Part shown: positions 27,842 to 36,182 of the stretch, in pieces | Numbering within the stretch: the first letter of the stretch is position 1 | How the letters are laid out: each line of letters opens with the position of its first letter | The notes under the pieces: model-generated | What the model was told of the DNA's origin: nothing | The model's input: the letters and a program-made list of their open reading frames with translations, nothing else | Databases searched by the model: none | Origin: Pseudoxanthomonas mexicana | GTDB taxonomy: Bacteria > Pseudomonadota > Gammaproteobacteria > Xanthomonadales > Xanthomonadaceae | DNA: 64,000 nucleotides | Assembly (NCBI RefSeq): GCF_001556105.1 | Contig: NZ_LSIF01000059.1 | Span: 62,001-126,000, forward strand | Direction of reading: 5' to 3' | Program-made: the position numbers and the translations under genes

Positions 27842-28561
27842 CTACCAGACCTCCTGCTGCGGCAGCAGGCCGCGCAGTTCCTGGTCGGTGAGGTTGCGCC
27901 AGCGCCCGGCCTTCAGGTCGCCCAGCTTCACGTTGTCGATGCGCACGCGCCGCAACTGGGTGACGCGGTAATCGAACGCCGCCGCCATCAGGCGGATCTG
28001 GCGGTTCAGGCCCTGGGTCAGGGCGATGCGGAAACCGAACTTGGCGATCCGGCTGGTGCGGCACGGCAGCGTCATCTTCCCGTGCACCCGCACGCCGCGC
28101 GCCATGCCGCGCAGGAACTCGTCGGTCACCGGCTTGTTCACCGCCACCAGGTATTCCTTCTCGTGGCGGTTCTCCGCGCGCAGGATCTGGTTGACGATGT
28201 CGCCGTTGCTGGTCAGCAGGATCAGGCCTTCCGAATCCTTGTCGAGGCGGCCGATCGGGAAGATGCGCTGCTCGTGGCCGATGAAGTCGACGATGTTGCC
28301 GTCCACCGACGACTCCGTGGTGCAGGTGATGCCAACCGGCTTGTTGAGCACGATGTAGACATGCTTGCGCTTACCCGGTTTGGCGGCGCGCACCTTGATC
28401 GGCTGGCCGTCGACGCGCACCTCGTCGCCCTCGCCCACCACCGCGCCCATGCCGGCGGCAATGCCGTTGACGGTGACGCGGCGCTCGGCGATCAAGCGGT
28501 CGGCCTCGCGGCGGGAACAGAAGCCGGTCTCGGCGATGTGTTTGTTGAGGCGGATGGTCAT
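27842..28561 (-). CDS. rluF: 23S rRNA pseudouridine synthase, RluF-type
   Basis: 239-residue RsuA-family enzyme that would convert a uridine in 23S rRNA (U2604 in E. coli) to pseudouridine. An N-terminal S4 domain (IRLNKHIAETGFCSRREADR, ERRVTVNG) is followed by the catalytic domain with NKPVGITCTT and the motif II sequence FPIGRLDKDSEGLILLT, which holds the catalytic Asp. The continuation GDIVNQILRAENRHEKEYLV is close to RluF and RluB. The ATG at 28561 gives the usual N-terminus. It stands alone between two diguanylate cyclase genes. Confidence 0.9.
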   Translation of the reverse strand: MTIRLNKHIAETGFCSRREADRLIAERRVTVNGIAAGMGAVVGEGDEVRVDGQPIKVRAAKPGKRKHVYIVLNKPVGITCTTESSVDGNIVDFIGHEQRIFPIGRLDKDSEGLILLTSNGDIVNQILRAENRHEKEYLVAVNKPVTDEFLRGMARGVRVHGKMTLPCRTSRIAKFGFRIALTQGLNRQIRLMAAAFDYRVTQLRRVRIDNVKLGDLKAGRWRNLTDQELRGLLPQQEVW

Positions 28562-28615
28562 GCCGCCATTATCCGGGATCGGCAAGCCGTCGTCGCCCGC
28601 GACGGGCGCGGTGCG

Positions 28616-30268
28616 TCAGTTCTCGACGTCCAGCGCGGCTTCGGCATCCACCACGCGGTCGCGTCCTGCACGCTTGGCCCGGTACATGGCTTCGTCGGCC
28701 CGGCGCAGCAACGATGCCGCGTCGGCGTCGTCCGCGATCAGCGTCGCCAGGCCGATGCTGGCGGTCACCGCCAGACCGTCGATATCCAGGCGGCTGCCGG
28801 CGGCGCTGACCTGTGTCCGCATCGCTTCCAGGCGCGCGCGGGCGGTCGCGCCGCCGATGCCAGGCAGCAGCACGAGGAATTCCTCGCCGCCCATGCGGAT
28901 CACGTCCGCCGGATCGCGTACCGCCGCGGTCAGTGTCGCCGCCACCGCCACCAGCACGCGGTCGCCGGCTTCGTGCCCGTGCACGTCATTGATGCGCTTG
29001 AACAGATCGATGTCGAGGAAGCCCACCGCCAGCGAATCCGCCGTGGTGCGCGCGTCGCGCATGTGCTGTTCCAGCCGCTTCAGGCCGGCGCGCCGGTTCG
29101 GCAGGCCGGTCAGTTCGTCGGTGTCGGCGAGCGCGCGCATCTCGTCGCGCTGGCGACGCAGCTGGCCAAGGCGCAGGTTCAATACATAGGCACTGACGGT
29201 CAGGAACCAGGTGATCGACAACTGGACCGCTTCCACGCGGTACTCGATCAGCAGGCCACTGTCGGCCAGGTCCATCGCCGCCATCGTCAGGAACGGCAGC
29301 ACCGATGCGATGGCGGCCGTCGCATCGGCGCGCTGGTGGCGCAGCAGCGCCACGCCCAGTGCGAACACCACGATGCAGCCCAGCACGAAGCCGAAGTCCA
29401 TCGCGATGGCCAGCCGGGAGAGGCCCGCCGTCGGCAGCCATGCCGTCGCCAGGGCGAGCGCACACAGGCCTGCCGTGAACCATGGCAGCCAGCGCTGCGT
29501 CCTGGGCCAGAAGCGCGCGCCGCCGACGAGCAGCCACATCACGTACAGCAGGATCGGCGATCCCACGCAGGAAAATGCCACCAGCCAGCGCGACTCCTGC
29601 CCATCCGCGGGCAGCCAGGGCTCCGGGTAACCGCTCAGGCCGCTGAGCACCGACTGCCCCAGCACGCTCACCGCGCACAGCAGCGCGTAGCCGAAGAAGA
29701 CCCGGTCGCGCGTGCTCAGGAAGCCCATCAGGGCCATGAAGGCCAGCGCGATGGCGATGGCGATGCAGGCGGTGCGCACCAGCAGGCGTGCGGTGTCGAA
29801 CTGCTGCACGGGACTCGGCGCGCCGATGCGCACGGTGGGTATCCAGCCCGGCTTCAGCGGCGTTTCCCACGCCACCTGGATGGGCTCGTGGTTGCCGGCC
29901 GGTGGCACCACCACCATGCCGACGCCGGCACGGAAGCGCGAATCGCGCGTGCGCGCGTCGTGCATGCGCCCGCAGATCTCGCGGTCGCCGTGGTGCACGC
30001 GCACCTCACCGGCAAAGATGTTGAAGACGTCGATCGCCTGCGGCGCACCCGACCATCCACCGGGCGGCGCGGGAATCTCGACCCGTTCGGTCAGTTTGGC
30101 CTGCATCCCGGGCGTACAGTGACGCTGCGGGGCCTGTTCGGAGGTGGGCGCGCCAGTGACGAGGTAGTCACGGCCCGGCTGCGGGGTCGCCAGCGCCGGG
30201 CACGACAAGGCCACGAGCAGCAACAGCCACCCCGTGATCCCGCCTGCTCGTTCCCCGATCGACTTCAC
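28616..30268 (-). CDS. Membrane-bound diguanylate cyclase with seven-helix sensor
   Basis: About 550 residues. A signal sequence (GWLLLLVALSCPALA) precedes a periplasmic domain of about 150 residues, then seven hydrophobic segments (from TARLLVRTACIAIAIALAFM to QLSITWFLTVSAYVLNLRLG). A cytosolic GGDEF domain has DELTGLPNRRAGL and intact GGEEF (RMGGEEFLVLLPG). The plan resembles 7TMR-DISM sensors linked to output domains. I prefer the GTG at 30268, with GGAG 5 nt upstream, over the open frame to 30379 because it places the signal sequence correctly. The ligand is unknown. Confidence 0.88.
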   Translation of the reverse strand: MKSIGERAGGITGWLLLLVALSCPALATPQPGRDYLVTGAPTSEQAPQRHCTPGMQAKLTERVEIPAPPGGWSGAPQAIDVFNIFAGEVRVHHGDREICGRMHDARTRDSRFRAGVGMVVVPPAGNHEPIQVAWETPLKPGWIPTVRIGAPSPVQQFDTARLLVRTACIAIAIALAFMALMGFLSTRDRVFFGYALLCAVSVLGQSVLSGLSGYPEPWLPADGQESRWLVAFSCVGSPILLYVMWLLVGGARFWPRTQRWLPWFTAGLCALALATAWLPTAGLSRLAIAMDFGFVLGCIVVFALGVALLRHQRADATAAIASVLPFLTMAAMDLADSGLLIEYRVEAVQLSITWFLTVSAYVLNLRLGQLRRQRDEMRALADTDELTGLPNRRAGLKRLEQHMRDARTTADSLAVGFLDIDLFKRINDVHGHEAGDRVLVAVAATLTAAVRDPADVIRMGGEEFLVLLPGIGGATARARLEAMRTQVSAAGSRLDIDGLAVTASIGLATLIADDADAASLLRRADEAMYRAKRAGRDRVVDAEAALDVEN

Positions 30269-30405
30269 CAACACTCCGATACGTCGCCGCTTCCCGACAT
30301 CCGGTGTGCTGGCTTGCGTCTGCGAAATGCAATTTCCGTGCCACGTGCCGGCATCCCCATGCCGGACTTGCCTCGTCACTCCCGGCGCCTACGCACCGGT
30401 CTGCG

Positions 30406-32304
30406 TCACTCGCGCGGCGGTCCCTTGCGGTGCGGCTTGCCGGCACCGAACGGCTTGTCGCCGCGCGGCTTGCCCTTGCCCGGCCCGCCGAACTTGCGCT
30501 GCGGCGCGGCACCCGCACCGGCACCACCGCCCTCGCCCGGCTTGTGGATGCGCAGCTGCTGGCCGGACACCCAGACCTTCTTCAGGTGCATCAGCACTTC
30601 GCGCGGCATGCCTTCGGGCAGGTCCAGCGTGGTGTATTCGTTCTGGATGTCGATGCGGCCGATGTAGCGGCTCTCCAGCCCCGCCTCGTTGGCGATCGCG
30701 CCGACGATGTTGGCCGGCTTGACGCCGTGCGCGTGGCCCACTTCGATCCGGTACGTCTCCATGCCGACGTCGGGCGTGCTGCGCGGCGGCGCGGCGGCGC
30801 GCGGACGGTCGCTGTCGGGACGTTCGATCTTCGAGCGCTCGGGCTTGTCGACGCTGCGCGCCGGACGCTCGCCCGGGCCGTCGTCGCGGCGCGGACGCTC
30901 GTCGCGCTCGCGGCGCGGCGCGTTGCCGTAGGTCTCGCTGCGGACCGGGCGCTGTTCGCGCGGCGTGCGCTCCTGCGACAGCAGCAGCGGCGTGTCGCCC
31001 TGGACCAGCTGCGCCAGCGCGGCGGCGATGTCCACCGCCGGCACGTTCTGCTCGCGCTCGTAGCGCTCGATCAGCGCGCGGAACTCGCCCGCCTTGCCGG
31101 AGGCAAGCGTGTCGGTGATGCGCGCCAGGAACTTCTCCACGCGGCGATCGTTGACCGCTTCCACGCTGGGCAGCTGCATCTCTTCGATCGGCTGGCGGGT
31201 GGCGCGCTCGATCGAGCGCAGCATGCCCTTCTCGCGCGGGGTGACGAACAGGATCGCATCACCGGTACGGCCGGCACGGCCGGTACGGCCGATGCGGTGC
31301 ACGTAGCTTTCGGTGTCGTACGGGATGTCGTAGTTCAGCACGTGGCTGATGCGCTCGACGTCCAGCCCGCGCGCGGCCACGTCGGTGGCGACGAGGATGT
31401 CGAGCTTGCCGTCCTTGAGCTGCTGGATGGTCTTCTCGCGCGCCGCCTGCTGCATGTCGCCGTTGATCGCCGCCGCGGCCAGGCCACGGGCCTGCAGCTT
31501 GTCGGCGAGTTCTTCGGTGGCCGCCTTGGTGCGGGCGAACACGATCATGCCGTCGAACGGTTCCACTTCCAGGATGCGGGTCAGCGCATCCAGCTTGTGC
31601 ATGCCGCTGACCCACCAGTAACGCTGGCGGATGTTGGCCGACGTCGTCGTCTTCGAGGCGATGTTCACCTCGACCGGTTCCTTCAGGTAGGTCTGCGCGA
31701 TGCGGCGGATGGCCGGCGGCATCGTCGCCGAGAACAGCGCCACCTGACGCGTCTCCGGGGTCTTCTTGAGCACGGTCTCGACGTCGTCGATGAAGCCCAT
31801 GCGCAGCATTTCGTCGGCTTCGTCCAGCACCAGCGTGGTCAGGCCGGACAGGTCCAGCGAACCGCGCTCCAGGTGGTCGATCACGCGGCCGGGCGTGCCG
31901 ACCACGACGTGCACGCCGCGCTTCAGTGCCTGCAGCTGCGGGTAGTAGCTCTGGCCGCCGTAGATCGGCAGCACGTGGAAGCCGGGGATCTTGCCGGCGT
32001 ACTTCTGGAACGCCTCGGCCACCTGGATCGCCAGCTCGCGCGTCGGCGCCAGCACCAGCGCCTGCGGGCTGGTGGCGTTCATCTTGATGTTGGCCAGCAC
32101 CGGCAGCGCGAACGCCGCGGTCTTGCCGGTACCGGTCTGCGCCGTGCCCAGCACGTCGCGGCCGGCCAGCATGGCGGGAATGGTGGCGGCCTGGATCGGC
32201 GACGGGCTTTCGTAACCCACCTCGGTGACGGCCGCCATGACGGGCGCCGGCAGGCCGAGATCGGCGAACAGGAGGGGGGCGGGCGTGGGGGATTCGGTAG
32301 ACAT
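30406..32304 (-). CDS. deaD: DEAD-box ATP-dependent RNA helicase, DeaD/CsdA type
   Basis: 632-residue helicase involved in ribosome assembly and mRNA unwinding at low temperature. It carries the Q-motif region LFADLGLPAPV, motif I AQTGTGKTAAF, PTRELAIQ, DEAD (VLDEADEMLRMGF), SAT, VATDVAARGLD and HRIGRTGRAG. After the helicase core comes a charged Arg/Asp/Pro-rich linker (about residues 440-530), then a DbpA-type RNA-binding domain (YRIEVGHAHGVKPANIVGAI) and a Gly/Lys/Arg-rich tail. The domain set matches CsdA/DeaD and not RhlE. It is transcribed divergently from a sigma factor gene 172 bp away. Confidence 0.93.
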   Translation of the reverse strand: MSTESPTPAPLLFADLGLPAPVMAAVTEVGYESPSPIQAATIPAMLAGRDVLGTAQTGTGKTAAFALPVLANIKMNATSPQALVLAPTRELAIQVAEAFQKYAGKIPGFHVLPIYGGQSYYPQLQALKRGVHVVVGTPGRVIDHLERGSLDLSGLTTLVLDEADEMLRMGFIDDVETVLKKTPETRQVALFSATMPPAIRRIAQTYLKEPVEVNIASKTTTSANIRQRYWWVSGMHKLDALTRILEVEPFDGMIVFARTKAATEELADKLQARGLAAAAINGDMQQAAREKTIQQLKDGKLDILVATDVAARGLDVERISHVLNYDIPYDTESYVHRIGRTGRAGRTGDAILFVTPREKGMLRSIERATRQPIEEMQLPSVEAVNDRRVEKFLARITDTLASGKAGEFRALIERYEREQNVPAVDIAAALAQLVQGDTPLLLSQERTPREQRPVRSETYGNAPRRERDERPRRDDGPGERPARSVDKPERSKIERPDSDRPRAAAPPRSTPDVGMETYRIEVGHAHGVKPANIVGAIANEAGLESRYIGRIDIQNEYTTLDLPEGMPREVLMHLKKVWVSGQQLRIHKPGEGGGAGAGAAPQRKFGGPGKGKPRGDKPFGAGKPHRKGPPRE

Positions 32305-32475
32305 GCGGACACTCCGGGGCGTCGCGGAGCCGCACGCCGAGCCGCATATTGTGCGCCTTCGGGGGGCTCCTGTCGCGTTGCAGCACGCCCGACCGGGTCG
32401 GGACACGATGCGGCGTGATTTTTTCCGCGCCCCGGCGAATCACCTTGCAGACCGCACAATCGACCCGCTGCCGCA

Positions 32476-32997
32476 ATGGAATCCACCCTCTCCATGACGT
32501 CCCAGACTGCTACGGCCCCGCAGGAGGGCTTCCAGTCGCTGCTGCAGGCCCACCGCGGCATCGTCGCCAAGGTCGCCGGCACCTACGCCTGGCACCCCGA
32601 CGACCGCGACGACCTGATGCAGGACATCGCCACCCAGTTGTGGCGCGCCTGGCCGTCCTACGACAGCACCCGTCCGTTCGCCACCTGGATGTACCGGATC
32701 GCGCTGAACGTGGCGATCTCGCAGGTCCGCGGCCGTACGCGTGGCGTCCCGTCCGAGGCCTGGAACGAGGACCACCACGACCTGGCCGATCCGCACGCGC
32801 ACGACCATGAGGGCCGCCAGCAGGTCGACCTGCTGTACCGCTTCATCCAGGCGCAGCCGCCGCTCGACCGCGCCCTGCTGCTGCTCTACCTGGAAAACCA
32901 CAGCTACCGCGAGATGGCCGACGTACTCGGCCTGAGCGAAACCAACGTCGCCACCAAGATCGGCCGGCTGAAGCAGCGGCTGCGCCAGGAACTCTGA
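32476..32997 (+). CDS. ECF-type RNA polymerase sigma factor
   Basis: 173-residue sigma-70 family protein. Region 2 includes DDRDDLMQDIATQLWRAWPS and STRPFATWMYRIALNVAISQ. Region 4 includes LENHSYREMADVLGLSETNV with ATKIGRLKQRLRQ as the recognition helix. A second in-frame ATG at 32494 is possible. The next gene begins 3 bp after its stop and encodes a membrane protein, the usual place for an anti-sigma factor, so the pair likely forms a signalling unit with an unknown inducer. Confidence 0.88.
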   Translation: MESTLSMTSQTATAPQEGFQSLLQAHRGIVAKVAGTYAWHPDDRDDLMQDIATQLWRAWPSYDSTRPFATWMYRIALNVAISQVRGRTRGVPSEAWNEDHHDLADPHAHDHEGRQQVDLLYRFIQAQPPLDRALLLLYLENHSYREMADVLGLSETNVATKIGRLKQRLRQEL

Positions 32998-33000
32998 CCC

Positions 33001-33699
33001 ATGACCACCGCACACGGAAACCTCCCCATGGAACCCGATGATCTGAAACTCGCCTGGCAGGCGCTGTCGCGTCGCCTGGAACGCCATGACGCCCTGCAGA
33101 CCCATGTGCTGCTGGAGCAGCGCAAGCAGAAGGCGCTGTCCAGCCTGCGCCCGCTGTTCTGGGGCCAGGTGGTGCAGACGCTGTTCGGCATCCCCTTCAT
33201 CCTGCTGGCGGTGCTGCTGTGGATCAGTGGCGGACAGTCGGCCGATGGCCTGCCGTGGACGACGATCGTGGCCGGCATCGTGGTGCAGCTGTACGGCATC
33301 GCGACCACCGCGATGGCGGGTGAAACCCTGCGCCGGATCCGCGAGATCGACTATGCGCAGCCGATCGTCGATATCCAGAAGCGACTGGCCACCCTGCGGC
33401 GCACCTACATCGTCAACGGCATGTGCGCCGGCCTGCCGTGGTGGTTCCTGTGGGTGCCGCTGCTGATGGTGCTGGCCGGCCTGGGCGGGAACGACCTGTA
33501 TGCGAAGGCACCGAGCGTGGTGTGGATCGGCCTGGGCGTCGGGGCGGCGGGATTGGCCGCAACGGCCTGGTTCCATCGCTGGTCGCGCGATCCATCGCGG
33601 CCGCGGCTGGCCAATGCGGTGGAGGCCAGCGTCACCGGCGGCAGCCTGCACCGTGCCCGCCGGCAGATCGACGAGATCGCCCGCTTCGAAAGCGAATGA
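33001..33699 (+). CDS. Membrane protein coupled to ECF sigma factor, possible anti-sigma
   Basis: 232 residues with four predicted helices (PLFWGQVVQTLFGIPFILLA, TIVAGIVVQLYGIATTAMAG, WWFLWVPLLMVLAGLG and VVWIGLGVGAAGLAATAWFH). A cytosolic N-terminus of about 50 residues reads PDDLKLAWQALSRRLERHDA. That N-terminal stretch could bind the sigma factor, but it lacks the zinc motif of ZAS anti-sigma proteins. I recognise no named domain. The role is proposed only from the 3-bp gap behind the sigma gene. Confidence 0.65.
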   Translation: MTTAHGNLPMEPDDLKLAWQALSRRLERHDALQTHVLLEQRKQKALSSLRPLFWGQVVQTLFGIPFILLAVLLWISGGQSADGLPWTTIVAGIVVQLYGIATTAMAGETLRRIREIDYAQPIVDIQKRLATLRRTYIVNGMCAGLPWWFLWVPLLMVLAGLGGNDLYAKAPSVVWIGLGVGAAGLAATAWFHRWSRDPSRPRLANAVEASVTGGSLHRARRQIDEIARFESE

Positions 33700-33723
33700 G
33701 CGCGGCTGGCTTACACTGCGCGC

Positions 33724-33954
33724 ATGCCACACATCGACTTCGACCTTGATCCGGACCACGACTTCGTGGAACTCAACCAGTTGCTGAAGCTGGTCGGCAT
33801 CGCCGACAGCGGCGGCCAGGGCAAGGCGATCGTGGCCAGCGGCGACGTGTCGGTGGACGGCGTGGTGGAACTGCGCAAGACCGCGAAGATCCGTGCCGGC
33901 CAGGTGGTCAGGATCGACGACGTGGAGATCCGGGTCGCCAGCGGCCACGGCTGA
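33724..33954 (+). CDS. S4-domain RNA-binding protein, YbcJ-like
   Basis: 76-residue protein that is little more than an S4 RNA-binding domain: FVELNQLLKLVGIADSGGQG, KAIVASGDVSVDGVVELRKT, and KIRAGQVVRIDDVEIRV. This is the plan of YbcJ/YaaA-type small S4 proteins, which bind structured RNA and may help ribosome or tRNA quality control. It begins 24 bp after the membrane protein gene and could share its transcript. Confidence 0.88.
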   Translation: MPHIDFDLDPDHDFVELNQLLKLVGIADSGGQGKAIVASGDVSVDGVVELRKTAKIRAGQVVRIDDVEIRVASGHG

Positions 33955-34088
33955 TCCCGACGCGGCCGCGCTCCAGCCTCACCTCTCGGCGTGCGAGCGG
34001 ATAAAACCCTCGCCCAAGCGGCGAAAAGTCGCTCGCTCCACGCTCGAAGCCTCTCGCGAGGCGCTCAATGCTGCTCTTCCGTACGACA

Positions 34089-34109
34089 GACGTCTTTCAG
34101 GAAGACGTC
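34089..34109. terminator. Hairpin before the end of the ClpP-like gene
   Basis: GACGTCTT and AAGACGTC form an 8-bp perfect stem with a 5-nt loop, 6 bp beyond the stop of the minus-strand ClpP-like gene (34115). The rest of the 160-bp gap back to the S4 gene shows no other feature. Confidence 0.5.
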
Positions 34110-34114
34110 GCCCG

Positions 34115-35257
34115 CTACGGCACCGCGCCGGCGCTCTCGGGCAACACCACGGGCGCATCGTCGCTGTCGGCCATGCGGTCGAACTCCGACAGCGGGCTGT
34201 CGGCCGGGCACTTGGCATCCGGGAAGCCGAACTGCGTGCGCAGTTCCAGGCCGCACGCCTGCATGTCGTCCAGCCCCGCGCCCGCCTTCTTGCACGTGCT
34301 GTCGAAGCTGCGCATGAAGGCATCGCGGCGCATCACGAAGTCGCCGCCGCAGCGGCGCATCAGCTGCAGGCGGTCCAGGTCGTCCTGCGCCGCGTTGGTG
34401 CCGTCCAGGCCGTATTCCTGCAGTTCGTCCTTGCTGAGCAGGCGCAGGCGGCGGTTGGGCACGGTCATCATCAGGTCGGCCACCGCCACCGCCACGCCGT
34501 TGCGCGACAGGTAATCCTTCACCCGGTCGTAGACGCCGCGCAGTTCCTCGTTGAGTTCGGCGCGCGTGGTGGCGGTCGAGCTCATGCGGATGATGCGGTG
34601 CACGCCGACCTTGCCGGAGATCATCCGGTTGTCGCCCGCGCCCAGCACGAACACGCATGCGCTGTGGCAGACCGAGCCTTCGCGTACCCAGATGGTCCAG
34701 CCGCTGGCGCCGATGGCGTCACCGGCCTTGATCGCGTCCTCCACCTGCCCGCCTGCGGAATCGAGGTCGAGGATGCGTTTGTGGATATCCATGCGGCCGG
34801 CGATGTCGGCCACGCGCGACACCAGGTCGGTGAAGTCGGCGGCGATCTTGCCCTGGTAGCGCAACCGCAGCACGCCGCCCTTCTGGCACGGCGACAACGC
34901 GTCGACCACGCTGAAGAACGCCAGCGATTCCAGTGGCGTGCCGTCGCCTTCCTCGGTGTTGTACTCGGCCTGGCAGCTGATCCAGGCCTTGCCGGATACC
35001 ACCTTCGAGACAGGCCAGTCGGTCGGCATGCCGTCACGCGATGCCGGGGCCGGTACCGCGAGCGGACCGGTCGATACCGCGCCGTCGCCGCGCTCGGCCT
35101 GCTGCGCAGGCGTGTCCTGCGGGGCAGGATCCTGCGCCGCCTCGGCCAGCGCATCGGGCGCCACGCCGTCCGGCTCACCCACGCGGCATGCCGCCAGCCC
35201 AAGGGTGGCGATCAGCAACAACGACAGGGGCAGGCGGCAGAGAGGGAAAGACGGCAT
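34115..35257 (-). CDS. ClpP/crotonase-fold lipoprotein, probable periplasmic protease-like
   Basis: 380-residue lipoprotein (signal LPLSLLLIATLGLAACRVGE, Cys24). A low-complexity Ala/Pro/Glu/Asp stretch runs to about residue 75. The core resembles ClpP-like enzymes: ILDLDSAGGQVEDAIKAGDA matches the strand-turn with the oxyanion glycines, and VREGSVCHSACVFVLGAG places a serine in the nucleophile position (CxSAC). HRIIR follows with a candidate catalytic histidine. Seven or more cysteines suggest disulfides in the periplasm. I see no transmembrane partner such as NfeD nearby. Substrate and activity are unknown. Confidence 0.75.
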   Translation of the reverse strand: MPSFPLCRLPLSLLLIATLGLAACRVGEPDGVAPDALAEAAQDPAPQDTPAQQAERGDGAVSTGPLAVPAPASRDGMPTDWPVSKVVSGKAWISCQAEYNTEEGDGTPLESLAFFSVVDALSPCQKGGVLRLRYQGKIAADFTDLVSRVADIAGRMDIHKRILDLDSAGGQVEDAIKAGDAIGASGWTIWVREGSVCHSACVFVLGAGDNRMISGKVGVHRIIRMSSTATTRAELNEELRGVYDRVKDYLSRNGVAVAVADLMMTVPNRRLRLLSKDELQEYGLDGTNAAQDDLDRLQLMRRCGGDFVMRRDAFMRSFDSTCKKAGAGLDDMQACGLELRTQFGFPDAKCPADSPLSEFDRMADSDDAPVVLPESAGAVP

Positions 35258-35376
35258 CCGATCGATCGCGGCACGACGCCGGGCCAGAGCCCAGGACGCA
35301 GGAGAGAGCGGTCTAGTCTAGTGTCAAACCCGCGGCGCCCACCCACCGTGCGATGAACCTGCGCCGGCGCACCGCG

Positions 35377-35766
35377 TCAGAGCAGGGCCCACAGCAACTG
35401 CAGCAGCCCCCACAGCGAGACCGCCCAGATCAGCGTGCGCAGGTAAGGAATGCCCGCGGCGTACACCGGCAGGTAGGCCAATCGGGCCCAGAAGTAGCAC
35501 TGCGCGCCCAGGGCGGTGCTGGCATCGCCGCGCTCCAGCATCACCACCGCCAGCGCCGCGCCGGCGAAGAACGGGAAGGTTTCCAGGAAGTTGCGCAGCG
35601 CACGGTCGACCCGCGCGGCAGCGCCCGTCAGCGGCGGCAAGGCGGCATCGCGCGCGCCGACGTTCCACTTCAGCCCGCGCTGGCGCGTGGTCAGCGCCGC
35701 CCCCAGCAGGACGTGCACCAGGCCCAGCGCAACGGACCAGGCGAGCATCTTCAGTTCGATCGGCAT
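35377..35766 (-). CDS. MAPEG family membrane protein
   Basis: 129-residue protein with four predicted helices. Family features are LKMLAWSVALGLVHVLLGAA, then ARVDRALRNFLETFPFFAGA (the conserved R..RA..N..E..P.F pattern) and FWARLAYLPVYAAGIPYLRT. Eukaryotic MAPEG proteins act on glutathione and eicosanoids; bacterial members are mostly uncharacterised. Single gene, about 120 bp from its neighbour. Confidence 0.88.
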   Translation of the reverse strand: MPIELKMLAWSVALGLVHVLLGAALTTRQRGLKWNVGARDAALPPLTGAAARVDRALRNFLETFPFFAGAALAVVMLERGDASTALGAQCYFWARLAYLPVYAAGIPYLRTLIWAVSLWGLLQLLWALL

Positions 35767-36182
35767 GGCGGCGGCTCCCGGTGGGCGATGCCGCGCACTC
35801 TAGCGCGGCCGGACGACGCCCATGTGCCCCGTGGACGGTCGAACCCAGCGTATTCGACGTCCCTGCAGCCGCCGACACGCGCGTGTTCAGGCGTGCTGGC
35901 CGCACGATGGTCGCCGTCCACGCCATGGGTCGCGAAGGTCGACGCAGGTCGCGTCCGTACGCATCAGCCCGATCATCGCGGGGTTCACGCAGGTAGCGGC
36001 GTCGCGACCTCGTGCGCGACCTTCGCACCAGCCGGCCCGCATCCTGCACGCTGGATGCTTACTGCTTGGCGTCCTGCCGTAAACCGGCGTCCGTGGTCCC
36101 TGAACAACACGGCAGCGCTTGCGGCTTGCCGGTGATTTGGGTATCACAGTGCCACGGAGTGTCGGCTCCGCAGGGGAATGCA
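35767..36182. other. Non-coding stretch before the GGDEF-EAL gene
   Basis: 416 bp between the MAPEG start and the GGDEF-EAL start. It has several imperfect copies of GGTCGCG/CGCGACC in both orientations between 35930 and 36025, which could fold into a GC-rich structure. I find no gene that fits and no convincing riboswitch. An AGGGGA sequence near 36171 is the likely ribosome-binding site of the downstream gene. Confidence 0.5.

Noticed and set aside
30270..30400. GACGCAAGCC in the leader of the seven-helix diguanylate cyclase, resembling the GEMM-I cyclic di-GMP riboswitch core
   Set aside because: The core lacks one base of GACGCAAAGCC, and I could not build the flanking P1 and P2 stems or the tetraloop partner. 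The match is too short.
35930..36030. Possible riboswitch before the GGDEF-EAL gene (CAGGTAGCGG resembling part of a GEMM-type element)
   Set aside because: The other conserved segments are missing, and the repeats of GGTCGCG explain the apparent folding.
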